Assembly: GCF_001956985.1 (NCBI RefSeq)
Contig: NZ_CP019082.1
Location: forward strand, 2,790,001 to 2,854,000
Origin: Paludisphaera borealis
Lineage (GTDB): Bacteria > Planctomycetota > Planctomycetia > Isosphaerales > Isosphaeraceae
Direction: 5' to 3'
Length of the DNA stretch: 64,000 nt
Shown: positions 26,621 to 34,231 of the stretch, piece after piece
Position numbering within the stretch: position 1 is the first letter of the stretch
How the letters are laid out: the number at the start of each line of letters is the position of its first letter
The notes under the pieces: model-generated
Told to the model about the DNA's origin: nothing
The model's database searches: none
Seen by the model: only the letters and a program-made list of their open reading frames with translations
Position numbers and translations under genes: made by a program

Positions 26621-26696
26621 ATACAAGCTCGAAGCGCCAGCGAGTGAATCCGCGCAACCATTGGGAAATTCACTCGCTGGCGCTTCGAGCTTGTAT
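26621..26696. repeat. palindromic dispersed repeat, copy C
   Basis: Left arm 26621-26649 and right arm 26668-26696 are perfect reverse complements over 29 bp, with an 18-nt loop. The arms contain the compensatory change GCTCGAAGC/GCTTCGAGC relative to copy B, so pairing is preserved. It lies downstream of the acyltransferase gene. Confidence 0.9.
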
Positions 26697-26761
26697 CGTC
26701 GGGACTGCCGGCCGTAAATGGTTAGCGGTCCAGGCGATTCGGCATGAGCGGTCGAAACGAA

Positions 26762-26806
26762 GCGGGACCGTTCCCGCCGCCGTCAAGGCGAGGAGAACGG
26801 TCCCGC
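26762..26806 (-). terminator. hairpin terminator of the zinc metalloprotease gene
   Basis: GCGGGACCGTTC (26762-26773) pairs with GAACGGTCCCGC (26795-26806), a perfect 12-bp stem with a 21-nt loop. On the minus strand it is followed by TTCGTTTCGACC, resembling the tails of two other terminators in this window. Confidence 0.65.
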
Positions 26807-26842
26807 GAGAAGCGCGACCTGGGTTCGGCGGACCAGTTCGGA

Positions 26843-29800
26843 TCAGGGCTCGCGCGAGTCGATCCGGGCTTCGAGAACCTTGGAGATCTTCTCCTTGCAC
26901 TCTTCGAGGTGGGCGCGGGTGGTGTCGTCGAGCTGGGCGCCCCGGGTTGTCAGGGCCGTCGAGATCCGGCCGAGGACGTCCTTGAGGTGCAGCCGGGCCA
27001 GCGAGCGGGCGTCGGCGGGGGTGGCGGAGTTCGAGCCTCCCAGCAGGACCACGTAGGAGTAGCTGTCGGACATCGAGCCGCCTCTGTCGCCGAGCACGAG
27101 ACCGCCGAGGCGGCGGAGGTACTCGCGCTGGAGGTTGCGGCGGATGGTCGACAGGCCCGGCTTGGCGGTCTTGTCGTCCTTGGCCGGGATCTTGTCGAGG
27201 TCCGACCAGATGCCGTCGGTCAGGGCGCGGAAGACCTCGTCGATCCGCAGCGGGTCGGCGCCGGGGTTGGCCTGAAGCTCCTGGTTCTGCAACCGCGAGA
27301 GCGTGTCGGGGCTCAGGCAGTGGCCCAAGACGATCTTCTGAATGCCCAAGATCCGCTCGAACACCGAGATGTTGACGCCGGGGCCGCTGAAGAGCCCCTC
27401 GTTACCCCAGTGCATCCAGCGCTCGTTGCCCAGCCGGCGGAGGACGGTCGGCGAGAACTGGAACGGCTTGTCGCTGAGGATCTCGGTGGCGAGGAACTTG
27501 AGGCACTCACGCTGCTTGGCGCCGGCGACCGGGTCGATCGGGTCGCGGGCGTCCTTGTCGGCCTTGTGGTCGCGCGAGACCGACTGGCCGGCGACGTACT
27601 GCGAGGCCAACGTCGCGGCGTCGCCCCACTGGCTGAGCAGGATGCTGAACGCCCGGCGCATCCGAGACCACGACTCGCCGTCCTTGACGACCCGCGAATC
27701 CAGGTCCTTGAGCAGATCGGCCGCCAGTTCGATGCGGTCTTTGGCGAACTGGCAAGGATCGGCGCCGAGGTCCCACCGGTTGACGTACGGGTCGTCGTTG
27801 AGGATCACGTCCTCGTCCGTGGCGTACGTCAAGTCGTGCTCCGGCGCCCGCGCGGCGATCTTCTTCAGCTCGCCCGCCTCGTCGCCGTCGGCCTGCTTGT
27901 AGCCGTACTCGATCGCCCAGTAGTCGTAGGGGCCGATCGTCGTGGTGTAGTAGTCGCCCTGCTTCTTGCCCTTGGGGGCGATGTTCACCGGGCTGTAATC
28001 CATCACGCTCGCCACCAGGCCCTTCGACCGGGTGATCGAGGTGTCGTGAAGCTGGTCGGCCGTCAACATCGTGCTGGCCTTGAAGTTGTGCCGCAGGCCC
28101 AGCGAATGGCCGACCTCGTGCATCACGGTTTCCTTGATCGCCTGGCTGAGGAAGTCTTCCGGCAGCTCGTCCTTGGGCTCGGGCTTCTTCTTCTCCTCTT
28201 TCTTCTCAGGCTCCTTCTTCGCGTCCTTCTTCTCGGCCTCCTTGGGCTTGTCCTTATCCTTGTCCGCGGAAGCGGGAGGGGTCGGCGCGGCCTGGCCGCC
28301 GGCGAGGGCGATCGAGGCGAGGCCGAAGTCGTGGGTGAAGCCGTGCTGGCGCTGGCAGAAGCCGCGGGTGCCGCGGAACAGGTTCTTGGCGAGCTGCCAC
28401 TGAAGGGCGCCCTGATCGGAGGGGATGACCTCGGCGACCATCTGGCCGGGAACCTTGTCGAGCAGGTTGAGGCCGGGGGGCTTCATTGCGACGGGGAACC
28501 CGAAGCCCATCTTCGAGGCCAGGATCGGGCTGACGACCTCGCCGACGGCCAGCGGGGTGGCCGACACGTCGCCGTTGGCGGACGTGGTGCTGCCGATCAG
28601 GAGGGCGTACTGCTGCTTCCAGTAGCGAATCCAGCTCGCGTCGAAGATGACGTCACCGTCGATGATCTCGCCGGTCATCGGGTTGGCCCGGACGCACGAC
28701 ATCGCCGAGGTGGTCTCGTTGGTCACCCAGCGGAAGGTGCAGTAGTTAGTGTCTTCCGGGTCGAAATCGTCGCGCCCCGGCTCTTGCCAGCGGACCGCCA
28801 GGACGTTTCGGAAGCCGATCTTCTCGAACGCCTTGTTCCATTCGAGGATGCCCTCCTCGACGTACGGCCGGTATTCGAGCGGGACGTTGTCCTCGACGTA
28901 CCAGACGAGCTGCTTCTTGGGGGGCGAAAGCTTGGCGCGGGGGTCGGCCTTTTCGAGCCGCCAGCGGTAGATGTTACGAACGAAGTTCGAGTCCGGGCTG
29001 GTGCTGCCGAAGTCCTTGGAGGCGGTCAGGAAGTAGCCGACGCGGTCGTCGGCCTGGCGAGAGCGGTAGCCGGCGTCGGGCGTCCGCATCAGGCTGTAGT
29101 GGATGACCAGCGTCAGGCCACGCGCGTCGGCAACGCCGTCGTCGCCCTGCGAATAGCCGCCGCGACGGCCGCTGCCGCCGTAGGTCGCCTCCAGCTCCAG
29201 CTCCATGTTGTCGGCGAACCCCTTGACCTTCTGCCAACTGCTTCGCGAGCGGTCGACCGGCCCGATGCCGAGCTGGGCGAAGTCGGTCATGAAGATGTCG
29301 GACAGGTCGATCAGCACGGCGCCGCCGCGCATCATGTTGATCGCCTGGATGGGCAGGGCCATGATGACCGAGTCGGTGTAATTCTGCTTGACCGCCTTAT
29401 CGAGCGGGGTGCCGGCGGGGGCCTTGTAGTGGATGTTGCGGCGGACCACCTGCACCCGGTCGCCGACGCGGCGGAAGACGATGACGAGGTCGTCGTCGCC
29501 GACCGGCATGCCGGCGTTGGCCATGCCTCGGGCGATCGTCACCGGAACCAGCAGCGTCTGGTTGAACTGGTCGGGGCGGATCTCGGCGTAGAGGTGGTCG
29601 CCGGTCTTGTGGAGCGTGAACAGCCCCTCGATCTTCTCGGCGTCCTTGGTCACCTCGTTGAAGTCCCGGAACTTGGTCTGAGAACCGCCGTGACCCCCGC
29701 CCGAGCCGCCGCGCGAGGCAGCGAGGATGCTCTCGATATCGATCGCGTTCGGCGCCGGCTTTGCCGCCTCCTGCGCCCAGGATGTCGAGACGGCCGCGAG

Positions 29801-29851
29801 CGCGGCGAACGACAGGAATGGGATCCACCTCTGACGACCGTTGCGACTCAT
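26843..29851 (-). CDS. secreted zinc-dependent metalloprotease (DUF5117/DUF5118 type)
   Basis: The 1002-residue protein has a signal peptide (WIPFLSFAALAAVSTSWAQ). The DUF5118-like N-terminal part (GLFTLHKTGDHLYAEI) precedes DUF5117-like blocks (HYSLMRTPDAGYRSR, YVEDNVPLEYRPYVEEGILE, FRWVTNETTSAMSCVRANP). The catalytic site is HEVGHSLGLRHNF near residue 580, a metzincin-like HExxHxxGxxH, with a downstream Met-turn-like VASVMDYSP. Just before the active site lies a 30-residue Lys/Glu-rich low-complexity insert (about 528-558). The family is likely extracytoplasmic; substrates are unknown. The ATG at 29851 has GGAGGG 5-6 nt upstream. It is the first of three neighbouring same-strand protease genes. 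Confidence 0.9.
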   Translation of the reverse strand: MSRNGRQRWIPFLSFAALAAVSTSWAQEAAKPAPNAIDIESILAASRGGSGGGHGGSQTKFRDFNEVTKDAEKIEGLFTLHKTGDHLYAEIRPDQFNQTLLVPVTIARGMANAGMPVGDDDLVIVFRRVGDRVQVVRRNIHYKAPAGTPLDKAVKQNYTDSVIMALPIQAINMMRGGAVLIDLSDIFMTDFAQLGIGPVDRSRSSWQKVKGFADNMELELEATYGGSGRRGGYSQGDDGVADARGLTLVIHYSLMRTPDAGYRSRQADDRVGYFLTASKDFGSTSPDSNFVRNIYRWRLEKADPRAKLSPPKKQLVWYVEDNVPLEYRPYVEEGILEWNKAFEKIGFRNVLAVRWQEPGRDDFDPEDTNYCTFRWVTNETTSAMSCVRANPMTGEIIDGDVIFDASWIRYWKQQYALLIGSTTSANGDVSATPLAVGEVVSPILASKMGFGFPVAMKPPGLNLLDKVPGQMVAEVIPSDQGALQWQLAKNLFRGTRGFCQRQHGFTHDFGLASIALAGGQAAPTPPASADKDKDKPKEAEKKDAKKEPEKKEEKKKPEPKDELPEDFLSQAIKETVMHEVGHSLGLRHNFKASTMLTADQLHDTSITRSKGLVASVMDYSPVNIAPKGKKQGDYYTTTIGPYDYWAIEYGYKQADGDEAGELKKIAARAPEHDLTYATDEDVILNDDPYVNRWDLGADPCQFAKDRIELAADLLKDLDSRVVKDGESWSRMRRAFSILLSQWGDAATLASQYVAGQSVSRDHKADKDARDPIDPVAGAKQRECLKFLATEILSDKPFQFSPTVLRRLGNERWMHWGNEGLFSGPGVNISVFERILGIQKIVLGHCLSPDTLSRLQNQELQANPGADPLRIDEVFRALTDGIWSDLDKIPAKDDKTAKPGLSTIRRNLQREYLRRLGGLVLGDRGGSMSDSYSYVVLLGGSNSATPADARSLARLHLKDVLGRISTALTTRGAQLDDTTRAHLEECKEKISKVLEARIDSREP

Positions 29852-30128
29852 GAAGCCCTCCTCTAGTTCCTGCCGAAGACGCGAGCGGATCACGCGGGGA
29901 GTCGGGCCGCTCGCCCTGGAATTGGGGTGGGGACGACTCGACGCGGCGACGGCCGAATTCGGGAGAATCCCCCCGTCTTCCCCAGATTTCTACACTCTCA
30001 TCCTGCCGAAACGATTCGTGGTTTGCAAGCTGACGGTTTGCGGGATGTCGGGGTCTTGCGCGTCTGGTCGTCGTTTCCGATTTCTCTGGCGAAATCGATT
30101 CCGTCGACCCAGCCGGCGGCCGTCGCGA
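29852..30128. other. intergenic region, nothing recognised
   Basis: This 277-bp gap separates the metalloprotease and rhomboid genes. It is somewhat AT-richer around 29980-30080, but no hairpin with T-tract and no consensus promoter was found. Confidence 0.5.
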
Positions 30129-31325
30129 TCAGGTGCCGCGAACCTCGTCGTCGATCTCTAATACGCCCTCCTCGCGCTTCTGTTCGGCCAGCGCGGCGAG
30201 CTGACGACGAACTTCCGCGAGCTGCGGGGTCAGCCCGGCCTCGGCGACCCCTTCGAGAACCCGTTCGCCCGCGACCGGCCGATCGAGCCGGCGAATCAAG
30301 ACTTCCGCCAGCCGGAGCCGGATCTTCACCGACGGGAACTCCGACTCGTCGATATAGGCGCGCATGAGGCCGGTGGCGTCGTCCCAGGCCTTCTGGGCCA
30401 GAACCGCCTTGATCAGCTCGATCCATTCCGGGTCGGGGGGACGCCACCGGCTGAACTTTCGCCGCATTCCTCTATAGAAGGAGAGCGCGGCCTCGGTCTC
30501 GCCGGCTTCGAGATGCCCGCGAAGCGTCCTCAAGGCCGCTTGCGACGGGTCTTCGCCGGTCGCCGCAGCCGCGGCGTCCGCCATCTTCTTCTTGGCGGAC
30601 TTCTTCGCCCGCTTCCGGACGTTGTCCGCGAGCGAATACGACTTGGTCGACTTCCCGCCCCCCTGCCCCTTTCGGCCCGCCATGATGCTGAGCAGGTCCC
30701 AGCCCTCGCAGTCGACGAGCTTGGCCTTCAGCAGGCCGACGCCCGCAATGGTCCCGACCGCCGCCCCGCCGGCGTGGGCCAGGGCACTCGAAGCCGCGAA
30801 CTGCGAAGCGGTCGCGCCGAGGACTTCCATCACGATGTAGAACCCCGCGAACCAGAGGATCGGGATCTCGTGATCGGTCGGAAAGAACTGGAAGAAGGCG
30901 ATGCAGTTGAGATCGTTGCGCGGCGCCCAGATCAGGCAGATCGCCATCAGGCCGAAGATCACGCCCGACGCCCCCAGCATGTGCCGGACCACTTCGGGCC
31001 GGACCAGGAACTGAATCGCCGCGCTCTCGCAGGCGCCCATCGCCAGGTAGACCGCCACGAAGCCGATCGCCCCGAGCTTCCCCTCGACGATGATCCCGAA
31101 CGCCCAGAGGAAGATCATGTTGCCGATCAGGTGGCCCAGGCCCAGGTGCATGAACACGTTGGTCAGCCACTGGATGGGATGGCGACCGCCGCCCAGTTCA
31201 AGCGACCAGTCCATATAGTCGGGCGACGGGAACGCGAAGAAGATCAGGACGTTCAAGACGATCATCGCGACCGTGGCGATCGGCCGGTGGTAGATCGGCG
31301 CGTCCGTCCCCCAGGGGATGATCAT
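30129..31325 (-). CDS. rhomboid family intramembrane serine protease with soluble C-terminal tail
   Basis: The 398-residue protein begins MIIPWGTDAPIYHRPIAT and has about six membrane helices in its first 215 residues. Rhomboid hallmarks are HLGLGHLIGNMIFLW, the catalytic serine in GASGVIFG and the catalytic His in ALAHAGGAAVG. After a Lys-rich linker (RKRAKKSAKKKMADA) comes a roughly 120-residue helical, TPR-like cytoplasmic tail, a layout seen in many planctomycete rhomboids. It cleaves membrane-embedded substrates. The ATG at 31325 is preferred; upstream in-frame sequence overlaps the CPBP gene. It follows that gene by only 37 bp, so the two are likely co-transcribed. Confidence 0.92.
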   Translation of the reverse strand: MIIPWGTDAPIYHRPIATVAMIVLNVLIFFAFPSPDYMDWSLELGGGRHPIQWLTNVFMHLGLGHLIGNMIFLWAFGIIVEGKLGAIGFVAVYLAMGACESAAIQFLVRPEVVRHMLGASGVIFGLMAICLIWAPRNDLNCIAFFQFFPTDHEIPILWFAGFYIVMEVLGATASQFAASSALAHAGGAAVGTIAGVGLLKAKLVDCEGWDLLSIMAGRKGQGGGKSTKSYSLADNVRKRAKKSAKKKMADAAAAATGEDPSQAALRTLRGHLEAGETEAALSFYRGMRRKFSRWRPPDPEWIELIKAVLAQKAWDDATGLMRAYIDESEFPSVKIRLRLAEVLIRRLDRPVAGERVLEGVAEAGLTPQLAEVRRQLAALAEQKREEGVLEIDDEVRGT

Positions 31326-31362
31326 CTCACGGCTCCCTCGGAAACAAACGACCAGACGCGGC

Positions 31363-32082
31363 TCACCAGAACTTCCACGACTGCGTCGCCACGACGTAGA
31401 CGCCAAGGGCCAGGTTGGCGACGAAGTGGCTGACCACGCAGGCGGAGACCGATCGCGTCTTCCAGAGCAGGCCGGCCCAGATCAGACCGGTCAAGAGCGC
31501 GGGGAGCCACTCGGGATGGGACAGAGCGAAGACCCCCGAGCTGATCGCGGCCGCGAGCGGCGTCACCCGGCCGATCGGAACCTTCCAGAAGTCCTGGTCG
31601 ATGATCCAGCGGATCAGGAACGATCGACAGAACAGCTCTTCGAACACCGGCACCAGCAGCGTCAGGCCGACGAACCGCACGGCGATGAACGACCACTTGC
31701 CCGCCGGACTCAGGACGTTGGGGTCGAAGGCCGTGCGGGCGCCTCCCATGAACGGCAATGAGGGATACAAGCCGTCGAGCCCGATCCAGAGGACGATCAC
31801 CAGCAGTCCGGCCGCCACGGCCATCGCCAGCGCGGCGGGACCGGGGGCCGGGCGAAGGTCGCGCCAGGTCGAGCGATAGTACCACATGATACAGGCCACG
31901 ATCACGGCCTTCGCCGCGTACGCCGCCGGATACCACCCCGGGTTCGGCAAGCTCCCTTCCAGGCTGGAGAGCGCCACGTATGCGAACATCGGCGCGACGT
32001 ACGGAATGAAGTCGTGATCGGCAGCCGGATGGTCGTCGGAACGGATTTCTGTCGGGGATTCCACGGAAGCGGGAGCGGACAT
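31363..32082 (-). CDS. CPBP-family (CAAX-like) intramembrane protease
   Basis: The 239-residue protein has about seven hydrophobic segments and the CPBP motifs: EELFCRSFLIR (paired Glu plus Arg), a conserved His in FALSHPEW, and VVSHFVAN with His and Asn. These are glutamic-type intramembrane proteases related to Rce1. The N-terminal block (SLPNPGWYPAAYAAKAV and WRDLRP) recalls the CAAX-protease-related proteins linked to PEP-CTERM systems, which would suit a genome encoding PEP-CTERM proteins, but I cannot confirm this by eye. The ATG at 32082 has AAGGAG about 7 nt upstream. The rhomboid gene follows 37 bp downstream. Confidence 0.88.
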   Translation of the reverse strand: MSAPASVESPTEIRSDDHPAADHDFIPYVAPMFAYVALSSLEGSLPNPGWYPAAYAAKAVIVACIMWYYRSTWRDLRPAPGPAALAMAVAAGLLVIVLWIGLDGLYPSLPFMGGARTAFDPNVLSPAGKWSFIAVRFVGLTLLVPVFEELFCRSFLIRWIIDQDFWKVPIGRVTPLAAAISSGVFALSHPEWLPALLTGLIWAGLLWKTRSVSACVVSHFVANLALGVYVVATQSWKFW

Positions 32083-32137
32083 CAACGATCTCCTTGCGGC
32101 GAATTCAAGATGCTCTCGAAGGGGGAGAGGCCCGAGA

Positions 32138-32806
32138 TCATGCAGCCTCGGATCGTCCCAGCCAGGCCAGCAGCGCGGGGTCGTCGAGCCGGGGGACGAT
32201 CAGGTCGGCCCGGTGGAGACCCTCGGCCGGGCTGTGCTCGTGCGGCACACCGACCACGAACGCGCCGGCGGCTCGGGCCGCCTCGACGCCCGCCCGGCTA
32301 TCTTCTAGAACTAGCACCGACTTCGGATCTTTGCCCAGCCGGTCCGAAGCTTTCCGATAGATCTCGGGATCGGGCTTGCCGTTCACGACGTCCTCGGAGG
32401 CGAGCACGAACGCGAACCGGTCGCGGATCGCGTGCCCGTTCAGCAGCCGCTCGGCGTAAACCCGCCGCGACGACGTGGCCACGGCCGCCGGGATCTTCCG
32501 GCTCTTCAAGTGATCGAGCAAGACGAGCAACCCCGGCGACGGCGAAACGTCCGTGTCGACGACGGCCAAAAACCGCTCGCGGACGTCGGCCAGCAGCACC
32601 TCGGCCGGCGCGTCCAGCCCGCTCATGGTCTTGAGCACGTGCCCCGCCTCAACCGACCGGCGGCCGATCATCGCCGCCATCATCTCCGGCGTGAACCGAC
32701 TGCCGCGCGCTTCGAGCATCTCGCACGAAACCCGGTAAAACAGGGCTTCGGTGTCGAACATCAGGCCGTCCAGGTCGAAGACGACGGCGTCAATCGCGGG
32801 GAGCAT
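32138..32806 (-). CDS. HAD-superfamily phosphatase (beta-phosphoglucomutase-like)
   Basis: The 222-residue cytoplasmic hydrolase begins MLPAIDAVVFDLDGLMFDTE with the nucleophile Asp of HAD motif I (DLDGL). Motif II is in VATSSRR, motif III Lys in VNGKPDPEIY, and motif IV in VLVLEDSRAG. A four-helix cap of the subfamily I type lies between. This class includes beta-phosphoglucomutases and phosphoglycolate phosphatases; the substrate cannot be assigned. The start at 32806 places motif I at the expected position. Its stop lies 55 bp upstream of the CPBP gene on the same strand. Confidence 0.88.
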   Translation of the reverse strand: MLPAIDAVVFDLDGLMFDTEALFYRVSCEMLEARGSRFTPEMMAAMIGRRSVEAGHVLKTMSGLDAPAEVLLADVRERFLAVVDTDVSPSPGLLVLLDHLKSRKIPAAVATSSRRVYAERLLNGHAIRDRFAFVLASEDVVNGKPDPEIYRKASDRLGKDPKSVLVLEDSRAGVEAARAAGAFVVGVPHEHSPAEGLHRADLIVPRLDDPALLAWLGRSEAA

Positions 32807-33101
32807 GAGCGTTGACCGATCTCCAGGAGCCTGTCGGCCCGGGAAAGACCCCCGCGCCGACCATCTCAATCCATACGTTCGGACCACAGCTTACCCATTC
32901 CGACGAGAATCCGCATCACGCGTCGCGAACGAACGCAGTCATGACTCCGCGCATGCCGACGCCCACATCTCTAACCTACCGCGCGGCGACGTGATTGATC
33001 GCGACTTTTCCGCCCTCCTACAATGATCGAGATCACGAAGAGCAAAGCAAAGACACCCGACGGCCTGAAAGTGGGAGTGAATTGGGGTGGTCCCGGTCCG
33101 A
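32807..33101. other. intergenic region, divergent HAD/aldo-keto reductase
   Basis: The gap between these divergent genes (32807-33260) contains repeat copy D at 33102-33181. Before it there is moderately AT-rich sequence with no consensus promoter I would defend and no coding signal. Confidence 0.5.
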
Positions 33102-33181
33102 ATACAAGCCCGAAGCGCAAGCGAGTGAATTCCCGATTGACCGTTGGAATCAATTCACTCGCTTGCGCTTCGGGCTGGTAT
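33102..33181. repeat. palindromic dispersed repeat, copy D
   Basis: Left arm 33102-33130 and right arm 33153-33181 pair over 29 bp with a single mismatch near the outer end. Both arms carry GCGCAAGCG/CGCTTGCGC in place of the GCGCCAGCG core of copies B and C, a compensated change. The loop is 22 nt. Confidence 0.9.
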
Positions 33182-33260
33182 TTCGCTTCTCGATCGTCCC
33201 GCGGGTGGTCCCTCGCTCTCTTTCACGGCAGCACCCACAACGATGGTTGAGGAGAATATG

Positions 33261-34214
33261 ATGAAGACCCGCAAGATCGGGGGCTCCGGCCTGGAAGTCG
33301 CTCCGCTGGCATTCGGCGGCAACGTGTTCGGCTGGACGGTCGACGAGAAGCAGTCGTTCAAGCTGCTCGACGCCTTCGTCGCAGCGGGTTTCAACCTGGT
33401 TGACACCGCCGACATGTACTCGCGGTGGGTGCCCGGCAACCACGGCGGCGAGTCGGAGACGATCATCGGCAAGTGGTTCAAGCAGACCGACAAGCGCGAC
33501 AAGGTCGTGCTGGCCACAAAGGTCGGCATGGAGATGGGGCCGGACAAGAAGGGGCTTTCGAAGCCGTACATCTTCAAGGCGGTCGAGGACTCGCTGAAGC
33601 GACTCCAGACCGATCGCATCGACCTCTACCAGTCGCACAAGGACGATCCCGACACGCCCGTCGAAGAGACCCTTGAGGCTTTCGGCGAACTGATCAAGCA
33701 GGGCAAGGTGCGGGCGATCGGCGCCTCGAATTACTCGGCCGCCCGCCTGGCCGAGTCGCTCAAGTTCAGCAAGGCCGAGGGGCTACCCGCTTATCAGTGC
33801 CTTCAGCCGCAGTACAACCTGATGGAGCGCGCCGGGTACGAGCACGATCTTGAGCCCCTCTGCGACCGGGAGAACATCGGCGTCATCCCGTATTACTCGC
33901 TGGCGAGCGGCTTCCTTTCCGGCAAGTACCGCACCGAGGACGACCTCAAGAAGAGCGCCCGGGGCCAGGGGGTCAAGAAATACCTCGACGCCCGCGGCTT
34001 CCGCGTCCTCGACGCCCTCGAAGCGGTCGCCGCCGAGACCGCCTCGAACCCCGCCCGCGTCGCCATCGCCTGGCTGATCGCCCGCCCCAGCGTCACCGCC
34101 CCCATCGCCAGCGCCACGAGCATCGAACAGCTCGACGACCTGATCGAAGCCACCCGTCTCGAACTCGACGACGCGGCGATCAAGCGGCTGAACGAAGCGA
34201 GCGCGATCGCCTGA
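33261..34214 (+). CDS. aldo/keto reductase
   Basis: The 317-residue NADPH-dependent oxidoreductase has the AKR catalytic tetrad: Asp and Tyr in VDTADMYSRW, Lys in VLATKVGMEM and His in LYQSHKDDPD. GASNYSAARL and IPYYSLASGFLSGKY are typical cofactor-side blocks. The C-terminus carries LIARPSVTAPIASATSIEQL for adenosine-phosphate binding. It resembles the AKR11/12-like general-stress or YajO-type bacterial reductases. Start 33261 has GAGGAG at a sensible distance; the adjacent ATG at 33258 is equally possible. It is transcribed alone. Confidence 0.93.
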   Translation: MKTRKIGGSGLEVAPLAFGGNVFGWTVDEKQSFKLLDAFVAAGFNLVDTADMYSRWVPGNHGGESETIIGKWFKQTDKRDKVVLATKVGMEMGPDKKGLSKPYIFKAVEDSLKRLQTDRIDLYQSHKDDPDTPVEETLEAFGELIKQGKVRAIGASNYSAARLAESLKFSKAEGLPAYQCLQPQYNLMERAGYEHDLEPLCDRENIGVIPYYSLASGFLSGKYRTEDDLKKSARGQGVKKYLDARGFRVLDALEAVAAETASNPARVAIAWLIARPSVTAPIASATSIEQLDDLIEATRLELDDAAIKRLNEASAIA

Positions 34215-34231
34215 GAGTCCGAACGCGCGGC

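Noticed and set aside
26744-29866. Very long plus-strand open frame opposite the metalloprotease
   Set aside because: Antisense shadow typical of GC-rich coding DNA; composition is Val/Gly/Arg/Asp repeats without domains.
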